NCBI GenBank assembly: GCA_900548675.1
Contig: URLJ01000012.1
Coordinates: 1 to 31,979, forward strand
Direction: 5' to 3'
DNA length: 31,979 bases
Origin: an uncultured Mollicutes bacterium
GTDB taxonomy: Bacteria > Bacillota_I > Bacilli_A > ML615J-28 > CAG-313
In this document: positions 7,605 to 14,113 of the stretch, one piece after another
Position numbering within the stretch: position 1 is the stretch's first letter
How the letters are laid out: each line of letters opens with the position of its first letter
Made by a program: the position numbers and the translations under genes
Notes under the pieces: model-generated
Told to the model about the DNA's origin: nothing
What the model saw: only the letters and a program-made list of their open reading frames with translations
Databases searched by the model: none

Positions 7605-8372
7605 CTATAATCCCATATTTCTTTTATACGTATCAATTAATGCAACAATACATTTCTTATCCATAACCGAATCATTCATTTTAATTTCGTATTTATGTCT
7701 TTGAATAGGCAAACATTTATTTATATCATTTAAAATATTTGATATCAAAGGAATAAAGAGAGGATACTCTTCGTCAGATCCATATATTCCTATAATATGT
7801 AATTTGCTAATGAATGCTGGATAATTCGCTTCATTATTATTAAAATAGTTTTGCATTCTTTCCATAAGTGTAAAATACAGTGAAGGTGGATTTCCACAAT
7901 ACATAGGAACCACAAAAATTATTTTATTATACTTAATACTATTATCAAGTAAATTATAAATATCATCATGTCGATACTTGCATTTATTGATGGTCATACA
8001 TTCATAATTGCATTTATTACATGAATTAATAAACAAATCTTTAAAACTAATGAAGGTATCAAATTCATTCATCATGTATTTTATAATATTTTCTGAATTA
8101 CCATTTGATCTTGCACTAAACGATATATAAAGATTTGAATTCGTATTTTTAGGAAGTGGAGTATTATTTGAACTATTTTCAAATATTTGATCTAATGTTA
8201 AAGTATATTTATCAATTAGTATCATTAATTTATCGTAGCTTATTTCGTTAATACCTTTTTCTATTTTATTAATAGTTGTTTTAGAAGTATATCCAAGTTC
8301 TTTAGCAAACGCTTCTTGACTTAACCCCTCATTTATTCTTATCTGTTTTATTTTATCGCCTAATTTACTCAT
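7605..8372 (-). CDS. HTH / iron-sulfur-flavoprotein-like fusion
   Basis: A 255-aa protein in two parts. Residues 1-62 are an XRE-type helix-turn-helix (LGDKIKQIRINEGLSQEAFA, then TTINKIEKG and LTLDQIF). After a linker, residues 82-255 look like the flavodoxin-fold NADPH-dependent FMN reductase/Isf family: a phosphate loop YISFSARSNGNSENI, a cysteine cluster C118-x2-C121-x3-C125-x5-C131 close to the Isf 4Fe-4S spacing, then HDDIYNLLDNSIKYNKIIF and VVPMYCGNPPSLY, the usual P-x-Y-x-G-N flavin loop. This suggests a DNA-binding protein that reads redox state or FMN. It overlaps the KilA-N gene by 8 bp and is second in that operon. The fold call is by motif; cofactor binding is not shown. Confidence 0.75.
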   Translation of the reverse strand: MSKLGDKIKQIRINEGLSQEAFAKELGYTSKTTINKIEKGINEISYDKLMILIDKYTLTLDQIFENSSNNTPLPKNTNSNLYISFSARSNGNSENIIKYMMNEFDTFISFKDLFINSCNKCNYECMTINKCKYRHDDIYNLLDNSIKYNKIIFVVPMYCGNPPSLYFTLMERMQNYFNNNEANYPAFISKLHIIGIYGSDEEYPLFIPLISNILNDINKCLPIQRHKYEIKMNDSVMDKKCIVALIDTYKRNMGL

Positions 8373-9189
8373 TATTAGTTATCTTTAATACTTTCTCATT
8401 ATTTTTATTGAATAATTCTTTTTCTTTGTTTGCTTCATTATTTAATATAATTAATCTTGTTTGTGGAGGTATATTTTCTTCTATAAGTTTTGAATTGTAA
8501 AATTCCAAATTAGAAAGTATTGCAAGCTCAATTGTTGAAGCGTAATCTCTAACATTTCCATCTTTACTAGGATTAGCCTCTCGCCACTGTTTTGCAGTCA
8601 TACCAAATAAAGCCACATTTAATATATCTGCTTCACTTGCATAAATTTCGTTTTTTTGTTCGGTTGTTAAATTTACTGTTATTAAATATTTACTTACCGC
8701 CTCAGTGTTTATTAAGTAGTTTAACTTAACGATTAATCGTTGCCCTTGCCATTCTAATTTATCGCTTTCCAATGATTTTAATCTTTGAAATTCCTTTATT
8801 ATATATAACTTAATTTCAGGAGAAATCCATGAAGCAAATTCTAAAGCTATATCCCTATGAGCATATGTTCCTCCTCCATATTTTCCTGCTTTTGATTTAA
8901 TCCCTATTGCATTTGTAGATTTTATCCATTTTGATGGTGTCATAACAAAAGAATTGCGTCCATATTCTTTTTTAAAGGTGTCGAATTCGACGCGGTTAAA
9001 ATTTGGATTATTTAACGTTTCCCATAAACCAATATAATCAATTGTATCCTTTAATCTCATCCAATTTTGAATAGGATATCTTGGATCATCATTATTTAAA
9101 AATTTTGCTATATCTGTTAGACTAACATAATCGTCATCACTAAATCCTGTGATAGTAATTTCTTTATCTTTAACAATTATTTTACTCAT
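8365..9189 (-). CDS. KilA-N domain DNA-binding protein
   Basis: A 274-aa protein. The N-terminal ~130 residues match the KilA-N domain of phage and bacterial proteins: YVSLTDIAKFLN, IQNWMRLKDTIDYIGLWETL, NSFVMTPSKWIKSTNAIGI, KAGKYGGGTYAHRDIALEFA, then SWISPEIKLYIIKEFQRLK. The C-terminal part (EADILNVALFGMTAKQWREA, NVRDYASTIELAILSNLE, ending in a charged helix) is typical of chromosomal KilA-N proteins and probably mediates protein contacts. A strong AGGAGG precedes the ATG. It is the first gene of a two-gene operon with the HTH/Isf fusion (8-bp overlap). The operon promoter carries a perfect palindrome over its -35 box. The biological role of such proteins outside phage is not established. 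Confidence 0.88.
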   Translation of the reverse strand: MSKIIVKDKEITITGFSDDDYVSLTDIAKFLNNDDPRYPIQNWMRLKDTIDYIGLWETLNNPNFNRVEFDTFKKEYGRNSFVMTPSKWIKSTNAIGIKSKAGKYGGGTYAHRDIALEFASWISPEIKLYIIKEFQRLKSLESDKLEWQGQRLIVKLNYLINTEAVSKYLITVNLTTEQKNEIYASEADILNVALFGMTAKQWREANPSKDGNVRDYASTIELAILSNLEFYNSKLIEENIPPQTRLIILNNEANKEKELFNKNNEKVLKITNNE

Positions 9190-9212
9190 ATTTGATACCT
9201 CCTATCACCTAT

Positions 9213-9242
9213 ATCATACCATAAAGTTGATTATTAATCAAC
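9213..9242 (-). promoter_or_regulatory. KilA-N operon promoter with operator over -35
   Basis: On the minus strand TTGATT (9241-9236), 17-nt spacer, TATGAT (9218-9213). A perfect palindrome GTTGATTA-T-TAATCAAC (9226-9242) covers the -35 box and part of the spacer. A protein bound there would block RNA polymerase, so autorepression by one of the two products is likely. Confidence 0.65.
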
Positions 9243-9360
9243 CAAATCAAATTAAAAAAATAAGCCGTTTTAGATGACTTATAGATACATTCTAATGTGT
9301 GCAACTACCTGTATTATTACAATTTGCTTACAATTTGCAAAAATGCGTACACTCCCTAAA

Positions 9361-9400
9361 ATGCACCCCAGAAGTTAGACAGAAAAGAAAAACCTTTGGA
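9361..9400. mobile_element. IS3-type terminal remnant
   Basis: TGCACCCCAGAAGTTAGAC resembles the terminal repeat of IS150-like IS3-family elements. No transposase frame and no partner end were found nearby, so only an end seems to remain. An 11-bp tandem direct repeat, TTACAATTTGC, lies just before it at about 9317-9338. Confidence 0.4.
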
Positions 9401-9425
9401 ATGCATTCCTTATTATACCACTTTT

Positions 9426-9809
9426 TTAATTGACTTTTACATCAACGATTACAATGCTGGCATCATCCGTTGCTTTTTCAGAAGAGTAGAAAATAAATGT
9501 TTCAAATTGACTGTCATTTTTCATACTGACTAATTTATTATAGTTTTGATATTTTTCTTTCAATTGCTGTTCTATAGACGATATTTCATCGCTTTCGTCC
9601 AACCAATAGAATTCGATGTATTCATCGCCTTTTATGGCTGTTAGATGCGTTCTCAAATAATCATTATTATGAATGGTTTGGACATTAACTTCATAATTCT
9701 TGCTTTGAAGATTTTTCTGCATTTCACTGCGTTTAGGGTAGTAAATACCTTTTTCATTTCGACCACACGCAGTCAAACCTAAAACACAAACAAAAATTAG
9801 GACAATCAT
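9426..9809 (-). CDS. Small lipoprotein, start codon possibly ACG
   Basis: Predicted exported lipoprotein (lipobox GLTAC, Cys 15 from the ATG at 9809), with about 110 residues of soluble domain rich in aromatic and charged residues. The family is not recognised. The first ATG (9809) has no ribosome site at a proper distance and gives a signal peptide without basic residues. In frame, 15 bp upstream, ACG (9824-9822) lies 9 nt after GAGGAG and would give a normal signal peptide starting (M)KKLIMIVLIFVCVLGLTAC. Either the start ATG has mutated to ACG and the gene is weakly expressed, or ACG is used. It stands alone between decayed sequences. Confidence 0.6.
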   Translation of the reverse strand: MIVLIFVCVLGLTACGRNEKGIYYPKRSEMQKNLQSKNYEVNVQTIHNNDYLRTHLTAIKGDEYIEFYWLDESDEISSIEQQLKEKYQNYNKLVSMKNDSQFETFIFYSSEKATDDASIVIVDVKVN

Positions 9810-9840
9810 TATCAGTTTTTTCGTATAATTATACTCCTCA

Positions 9841-10196
9841 TAAATTCCGATTTTTCTAGTATATTAATTATTATACCACATTTTTCTTTTTCAATTTTGG
9901 TCTCACATCATTGACAAATCAACAATGACAAGAAATCATACTATCAATAAATTTTTTTATACAATTATTTTCAATATATCTCATAATATAATGTTCATAA
10001 TTAAGATGCTGTTTTATGGTATATGAAATACTAGACTACTTATATGAGAGAAAAATATAAAATATTTATAGAAACATATACCATCTTATTTTCCCCTATT
10101 AAGTTTTGTAGGCATATTAAATATTACATCTTCTATCACTATTATACTGCAAATCAATCCATGCGTTAGTTCTTTAGTACAAACATTTCTATATGG
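9841..10196. other. Intergenic stretch with no recognised content
   Basis: About 350 bp of AT-rich DNA between the small lipoprotein and the SNF2 remnant. A spaced inverted repeat TGGTATATG/CATATACCA (about 10016-10083) is present, but no coding frame, RNA gene or convincing promoter. Confidence 0.4.
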
Positions 10197-10222
10197 AAAA
10201 AAGACCACTATTTCTAGTGATC
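10197..10222 (-). terminator. Terminator after the SNF2 remnant
   Basis: On the minus strand GATCACTA-GAAA-TAGTGGTC (8-bp stem, one G-U pair, GAAA loop) followed by TTTTTT. It starts 12 bp after the stop codon and is still intact. Confidence 0.8.
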
Positions 10223-10233
10223 TATTCATCATA

Positions 10234-10941
10234 TTAATTTAATATAGCTTTTATATCATCAAGCATATCTTCAGTTAATGGTACTATTTCATTATTTTCA
10301 ATTGCTTGTTTTTGTATAAGTTCTTTTTCTTTTAATCTTTCATATGTTCTTAAATCAATAGTATTGAAAAATTCTTCTTTACCATTTAAAACCAGATAAT
10401 AATAATAAGTTTTTTGGTTTTCATTTAAACCTAATCTATGAATTCTATCTCTTGATTGCAACATATGAACAAGATTGAAAGTATATTCAAAATAAATAGC
10501 GTAATGACAATTTTTGTGCAATGAAACTGACTCAGCTAATGTGTGTGGATTAGTTACAAGAACCTGTATTTCCCCATTTTTAAATTTTCTTATTATTTCA
10601 TCTCTTTCTTTATGAGAAGTAGCACCATATAAACACGCAGCATTAATACCATTATCATTTAAAGTATTAACTAAATATTTTATTGTATCTACAAATACAC
10701 ACCAACAAATTACAGAATGATTATTTGAAGTTAATTTATCTACTAATTCTATACCTTTAGTAATTTTTCTGCCTCTTCCCATTGACTTAATAAAAGATCG
10801 CTCTTCTGGTGTAAAATATTCATCATTATAAAACTCTTCATCTACATTAATATTTAATACCTCAGAAGCATTTTGATTTAAAATCAATTCAGGGTTAGAC
10901 GACGCTTGCAATAATCTAATATATTTTAATAATATATTACC
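10234..10941 (-). pseudogene. SNF2-family helicase, 3' fragment only
   Basis: About 235 codons of the C-terminal RecA-like half of an SNF2-family DNA translocase remain: LLKYIRLLQASSNPELI (the usual start of this half), SVICWCVFVDTIKYLVNTL, CLYGATSHKERDEIIRKF, IQVLVTNPHTLAESVSLH and the arginine-finger motif SRDRIHRLGLNENQKTYYYY. The frame is open upstream only to 10941, where a stop occurs just beyond the last conserved codons, and the N-terminal ATPase half with Walker A and B is absent. A TTG or ATG start within it would not give an active enzyme. It ends at an intact terminator. The break lies about 150 bp from the inverted rnr fragment, so both probably record one rearrangement. Confidence 0.8.
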
Positions 10942-11091
10942 TTATATGTTCTCTATTTTTATAATTCAATATGATTTGGATTTATATATAAGATCAATTT
11001 TTTTTGAATATGTTTTTTAAGAAAAATGAACACTTTTTATAGGGAGTTTTTTCGTTCGATTTGCACTTTTTATGATGAGTTAGTTTTATTA

Positions 11092-11222
11092 CTTGGTGTA
11101 TACATTGCTGATGTAAGCCATTATGTTGAAAGTTGTTCATTACTTGATGACGAAGCGTATAAAAGATCGTTTAGCATCTACTTACCCGATAGAGTCATTT
11201 CTATGTTACCTGAAAAATTATC
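11092..11222 (+). pseudogene. Inverted 131-bp copy of an internal part of rnr
   Basis: The plus strand encodes LGVYIADVSHYVES, then LLDDEAYKRSFSIYLPDRVI, then MLPEKLS: residues about 277-320 of the RNase R at 14106-16211. Nucleotide comparison with 15253-15383 (minus strand) gives only three differences in 131 positions. It has no start, no catalytic aspartates and no continuation on either side. The high identity suggests a recent event, or conversion by the parent gene about 4 kb away. Its right end falls exactly where the truncated secreted-protein gene loses its own sequence. Confidence 0.9.
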
Positions 11223-11447
11223 AACAGTATATTCTTCAGCAATTAATGAATATTCTTTATCTAAAACAACTAAAATTCTATTTTCAGAAAATTCATAATT
11301 ATTTGAAATTTCTTCTATCATCGACTCGTTAATATAATAATCATTAGATTGTGAATTGGCCGATATTTTTATATTTGTAAAACCAAAAAATATTACAAGT
11401 AAAAATACTAAATTTGTTATAATAAATAATTTTTTAAATATTCGCAT
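11178..11447 (-). pseudogene. Secreted-protein gene cut off by the rnr fragment
   Basis: The 89-codon frame begins with a signal peptide (FKKLFIITNLVFLLVIFFGF), then about 45 residues of mature sequence (ENRILVVLDKEYSLIAEEYTV). The last 14 codons (DNFSGNIEMTLSGK) are simply the antisense reading of the inverted rnr fragment, with the junction at 11222/11223. The mature part therefore once continued into a longer protein now lost. The short remainder resembles the start of secreted protease-like proteins, but this is weak. It follows the lipoprotein gene at 11460-11975 by 12 bp and was probably in its operon. Confidence 0.75.
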
Positions 11448-11459
11448 TAATGATACTCC

Positions 11460-11975
11460 TTATTTAAGAATTTTTACATTTATAATATTTTGACAATCTT
11501 TTTTTTCAACTTCAAGTGTTACTATGCCAAAAGAAAATGCATCACCATATCCTTCAATTAATTCTAATTCTAAAAAAAGATCAGTTCCACTTATAAATAA
11601 ATTCTTTATATTTATTTCATTTCCAGTTTTATTAGATCTAATATTATAAATAATTAGTGAATTATTTTTAAAAAACTGTTCATCATATTTTTTAAAATTA
11701 TTATTTTCATTTAATGAATATGTATTCAATTCATCAACTTCATTAACTAAAATTACTTCAAATAAATTTCCAAAATAATCTACATGATTATTTACATCCA
11801 TTATGCCTATTTTATAATTTATATCCATTTTTTTCTCCTTAGAATCAACATCATTATTAGTTAACTCTGTACTTAATAATTCACTATCATCTTTTTCTTT
11901 TTCACTTTCATTATTACATCCAACAAGTACTATGCTTAAAATAAGCATCATAAATAATACAATTATTCTTTTCAT
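11460..11975 (-). CDS. Lipoprotein of unknown function
   Basis: A 171-aa protein with a clear lipoprotein signal (SIVLVGC, Cys 20), an acidic Ser/Asn/Asp/Glu-rich linker (about 21-50) and a globular domain of about 120 residues. That domain contains a FKKYDEQFFKNNSLIIYNI motif reminiscent of small exported proteins of the PrcB-like type (protease-associated), a weak resemblance. ATG at 11975 is preceded by AAAGGAG at good spacing. It is co-oriented with, and 12 bp from, the truncated secreted-protein gene. A protease/partner pair, now broken, would fit but is inference. Confidence 0.7.
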   Translation of the reverse strand: MKRIIVLFMMLILSIVLVGCNNESEKEKDDSELLSTELTNNDVDSKEKKMDINYKIGIMDVNNHVDYFGNLFEVILVNEVDELNTYSLNENNNFKKYDEQFFKNNSLIIYNIRSNKTGNEINIKNLFISGTDLFLELELIEGYGDAFSFGIVTLEVEKKDCQNIINVKILK

Positions 11976-12164
11976 TTTTACTTTTCATCTCCTTTCATTT
12001 TAAATTTAGTTAGTATACTTTTGGCCGTATACTATGGACAACTAACTCTTTGATGATACGTTTTAATACTAAATAAATTAACATACTAGTACCTCCCCAT
12101 ACTGTCTTTTATGTTTTATCACTATTATTATATGAACTTTACACATAATAATATATTTTTAGGC

Positions 12165-12194
12165 AAAAAAAGCCCCCTTTTCCTAAGAGAGCTT
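12165..12194 (-). terminator. Terminator in the 11976-12405 gap
   Basis: On the minus strand AAGCTCTC pairs with GGGGGCTT (two G-U pairs) around a 9-nt loop and is followed by a T-run. It would stop minus-strand read-through from the tRNA-Leu side. Nothing else was recognised in the 430 bp between the lipoprotein gene and the repeat. Confidence 0.6.
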
Positions 12195-12405
12195 GTATCT
12201 AGTTAGTATATTTTTTTCTTAAGAGTGTATTAAAGCAGACTTAGGAAATATTAATATATTACAACTTTATATTACCATAATATGGAAAATAATGCAAGTA
12301 CTTTATTTAAGAATTTTAAGTAAAAAAAATTAATAATTATGAAAGCGTTAATATATCGCCAACGTTCTCTTCTTTATGCTTTTACCTATATTTACTCCTA
12401 CTTTT

Positions 12406-12672
12406 GATAAATAATTGACAAAGGCCTTAAAATCTGCTTAAAAGTTGGTAATGATACTAATATTCAAATCCCCTTGTTCCTAAAATTTGAAATTAGTTCA
12501 ACTCCCCCAGTCTAGCCGTAAAAAAAGAAGGGTGGGCTCCTTCGTACAGCTCTACACTTTTGAATAAAAAAAGAGCTATTTTCAGCTCTTCATCATAGTG
12601 AAACTATGGATTTTTGCGAAAATAGCTTTTTTTTTAAAAGTCTACAAAAGACTTTTTGACCGACTTTAATGG
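12406..12672 (-). repeat. tRNA-linked direct repeat, copy 2
   Basis: Second copy of the element at 127-392, same orientation, about 12.3 kb away, ending at the CCA of tRNA-Leu. Similarity starts near GATAAA (12406) and stops at the tRNA 3' end. Most differences are single bases or one-base indels in homopolymers; the hairpins are kept. Recombination between the copies would delete the intervening accessory segment together with tRNA-Gln. Confidence 0.8.
12565..12626 (-). terminator. Nested hairpin terminator after tRNA-Leu
   Basis: Outer stem GCTATTTTC/GAAAATAGC (12626-12575) with T-run, inner hairpin CATAGT-TTC-ACTATG (12608-12594). Same architecture as copy 1. Confidence 0.65.
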
Positions 12673-12756
12673 TGCGGTTGATCGGACTCGAACCGACATG
12701 TCCTTATGGACACTACCCCCTCAAAGTAGCGCGTCTACCAGTTTCGCCACAACCGC
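12670..12756 (-). tRNA. tRNA-Leu (anticodon GAG)
   Basis: Class II tRNA of 84 nt plus encoded CCA (12672-12670). Acceptor GCGGTTG/CAACCGC, anticodon stem CTACT/GGTAG with loop TTGAGGG (anticodon GAG, reads CTC/CTT), long variable arm TGTCC-ATAA-GGACA, T arm TCGG-TTCGAGT-CCGA. The long variable arm and anticodon agree on leucine. Confidence 0.95.
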
Positions 12757-12773
12757 AAGGATATACCTCATAT

Positions 12774-12782
12774 ATTATAGCA
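12774..12782 (-). promoter_or_regulatory. Extended -10 promoter of tRNA-Leu
   Basis: TGCTATAAT on the minus strand, 18 bp ahead of the tRNA 5' end, with a weak AAGACA-type -35 box 17 nt further upstream. Confidence 0.55.
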
Positions 12783-12800
12783 TATCTACCTTATTTTGTC

Positions 12801-13310
12801 TTAAAAAATGATATCATCTATGTCAATATCTGTCACATTATCATCGATGTAAACATCCATTTCATCTCTTGATGAAAGGCCCATTTCCATCTTTTCAAAA
12901 GGTAATTTAAAATATATGGCTGTACCTTCTGCTAAAACTTCATGGTTCATATTGACGATAACACCTTTTCCTTCGAAGATGCGTTTATTTTCTTTAGTTA
13001 TCTTACCTATTACAAAAAGTGGTTCATTCAAAGGAACAATTTTACGATAAGTAATATTCAAATGTGTTGTTACACCGAGCATATACGGGCTCGTTATCCA
13101 AATAGCTCTACCTATGGTTTCATCAATTAAAGCTGATATAACACCACCATGCATGCGATTAGGATAACTTTGATGTTCATTTTTACCCTTTAAAACCCCC
13201 ACTACAACACCATTTGCCATTTCATAAAAGGCTGTTTTTAAACCTAATTCGTTATCTATACCACATACTAGACAATCATGACTATTATATTGTTTTTTTA
13301 AAACTTTCAT
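12801..13310 (-). CDS. PaaI-type hotdog thioesterase
   Basis: A 169-aa protein. The N-terminus has a CLVCG-x-DN motif found in one branch of the hotdog family. The core shows HQSYPNRMHGGVISALIDET (the HGG-x-x-x-x-L-D-E motif of PaaI-like thioesterases), then VTTHLNITYRKIVPLNEPLF and GKGVIVNMNHEVLAEGTAIY. The last 25 residues are acidic and specific to this protein. Likely a cytoplasmic acyl-CoA hydrolase; the substrate cannot be told. An ATTACTCCTTTT-type ribosome site lies upstream of the start (plus-strand reading). Divergent from the small gene at 13359, with about 48 bp between start codons. Confidence 0.8.
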   Translation of the reverse strand: MKVLKKQYNSHDCLVCGIDNELGLKTAFYEMANGVVVGVLKGKNEHQSYPNRMHGGVISALIDETIGRAIWITSPYMLGVTTHLNITYRKIVPLNEPLFVIGKITKENKRIFEGKGVIVNMNHEVLAEGTAIYFKLPFEKMEMGLSSRDEMDVYIDDNVTDIDIDDIIF

Positions 13311-13358
13311 TTCATATTACTCCTTTTCGTAAATATAATATTAAGAGAGGGGATTTTT

Positions 13359-13670
13359 ATGAATAATAATAACTATAACTTCAATAATCCCTCTTTTAAA
13401 GACTTTGCGGGATGGCTTTATAAATTATCCCCAACCGAATTTGTTACTTTAGGGACTATAGCCGGTTATTTAATCTCTTATGGTTTAACTGTAAATGAAC
13501 AAAATTCTATTGGAAACTGGTTAGAGATGGTTGGCCAGATTATTTTAACTTTCAATGCTCAAGAAACAACTTTATCTAATGCAAGTTCCCAAAATAACTA
13601 TAACAAAATTATTGATAGATTAAACGAACTTGAAAAAGAGTTAAAGAGTATAAAAGACAACCATTCTTAA
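13359..13670 (+). CDS. Small hypothetical protein
   Basis: A 103-aa protein with a strong ribosome site (AGAGAGGGG). An Asn-rich start is followed by a hydrophobic middle (EFVTLGTIAGYLISYGLTV), a second amphipathic stretch (WLEMVGQIILTFNAQE) and a charged C-terminal helix (KIIDRLNELEKELKSIK). It resembles small uncharacterised Firmicutes proteins that may be membrane-associated. One of only three intact plus-strand genes here. It converges on smpB: their stop codons share the four bases TTAA at 13667-13670. Function unknown. Confidence 0.75.
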   Translation: MNNNNYNFNNPSFKDFAGWLYKLSPTEFVTLGTIAGYLISYGLTVNEQNSIGNWLEMVGQIILTFNAQETTLSNASSQNNYNKIIDRLNELEKELKSIKDNHS

Positions 13671-14113
13671 TACTCTCGTTCTTTTTCTCGCGCAATATCT
13701 TTTGCTTTAATTGCTTCTCTTTTGTCATATAATTTTTTTCCTTTAGCAACACCTATTTCTAGTTTTGCTTTTCCTCTTATCAAGTGAACATTTAAAGGAA
13801 TTAACGTAAAACCATCCCTGACCGTAGCATTTTGAAGTTTTAAAATCTCTTTTTTATGGAGAAGTAAAGTACGCGTTCTAAGAGGTTCATGATTAAAAAT
13901 ATTTCCTTGATCATATTTTGCAATATTCATGTTAGCGATATAGCATTGGTTATTTCTAATATAACAATAAGCATCTTGAATGTTGACTTTATTAGCTCGT
14001 ATTGATTTGATTTCGGTACCTGTCAAAGCGATTCCTGCTTCAACAGATTCCGTAAAAAAATAATCATGATGAGCTTTTTTATTTTGACATATTATTATCA
14101 TTTTATCATTCAT
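13667..14113 (-). CDS. smpB: SsrA-binding protein SmpB
   Basis: 148 aa, normal SmpB length. Conserved features: ICQNKKAHHDYFFTESVEAG, IALTGTEIKSIRANKVNIQD, then YDQGNIFNHEPLRTRTLLLH, KGKKLYDKREAIKAKD and a basic C-terminal tail. It binds tmRNA and brings it to stalled ribosomes. The start at 14113 is preferred to an upstream in-frame codon because AGGGAG lies about 9 nt upstream and the ATG overlaps the rnr stop by 8 bp (ATGAATGA). This rnr-smpB order is common in Firmicutes. The tmRNA gene was not found in the window. Confidence 0.95.
   Translation of the reverse strand: MNDKMIIICQNKKAHHDYFFTESVEAGIALTGTEIKSIRANKVNIQDAYCYIRNNQCYIANMNIAKYDQGNIFNHEPLRTRTLLLHKKEILKLQNATVRDGFTLIPLNVHLIRGKAKLEIGVAKGKKLYDKREAIKAKDIAREKEREY

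Noticed and set aside
10016..10083. Inverted repeat TGGTATATG/CATATACCA
   Set aside because: Nine AT-rich bases about 50 nt apart in AT-rich DNA are easily due to chance.
7605..10941. A DISARM-like or other helicase-based defence locus
   Set aside because: Only the C-terminal half of one SNF2 protein remains and no methylase, nuclease or other partner is present; KilA-N and the HTH-Isf fusion are a separate operon.
11026..11298. Plus-strand frame containing RNase R residues
   Set aside because: It is the rnr fragment with random flanks, has no ribosome site and lacks the catalytic motif; treated as a pseudogene fragment.
12669..12872. A 67-codon plus-strand frame across tRNA-Leu
   Set aside because: It reads the antisense of the tRNA and its promoter; a common artefact.
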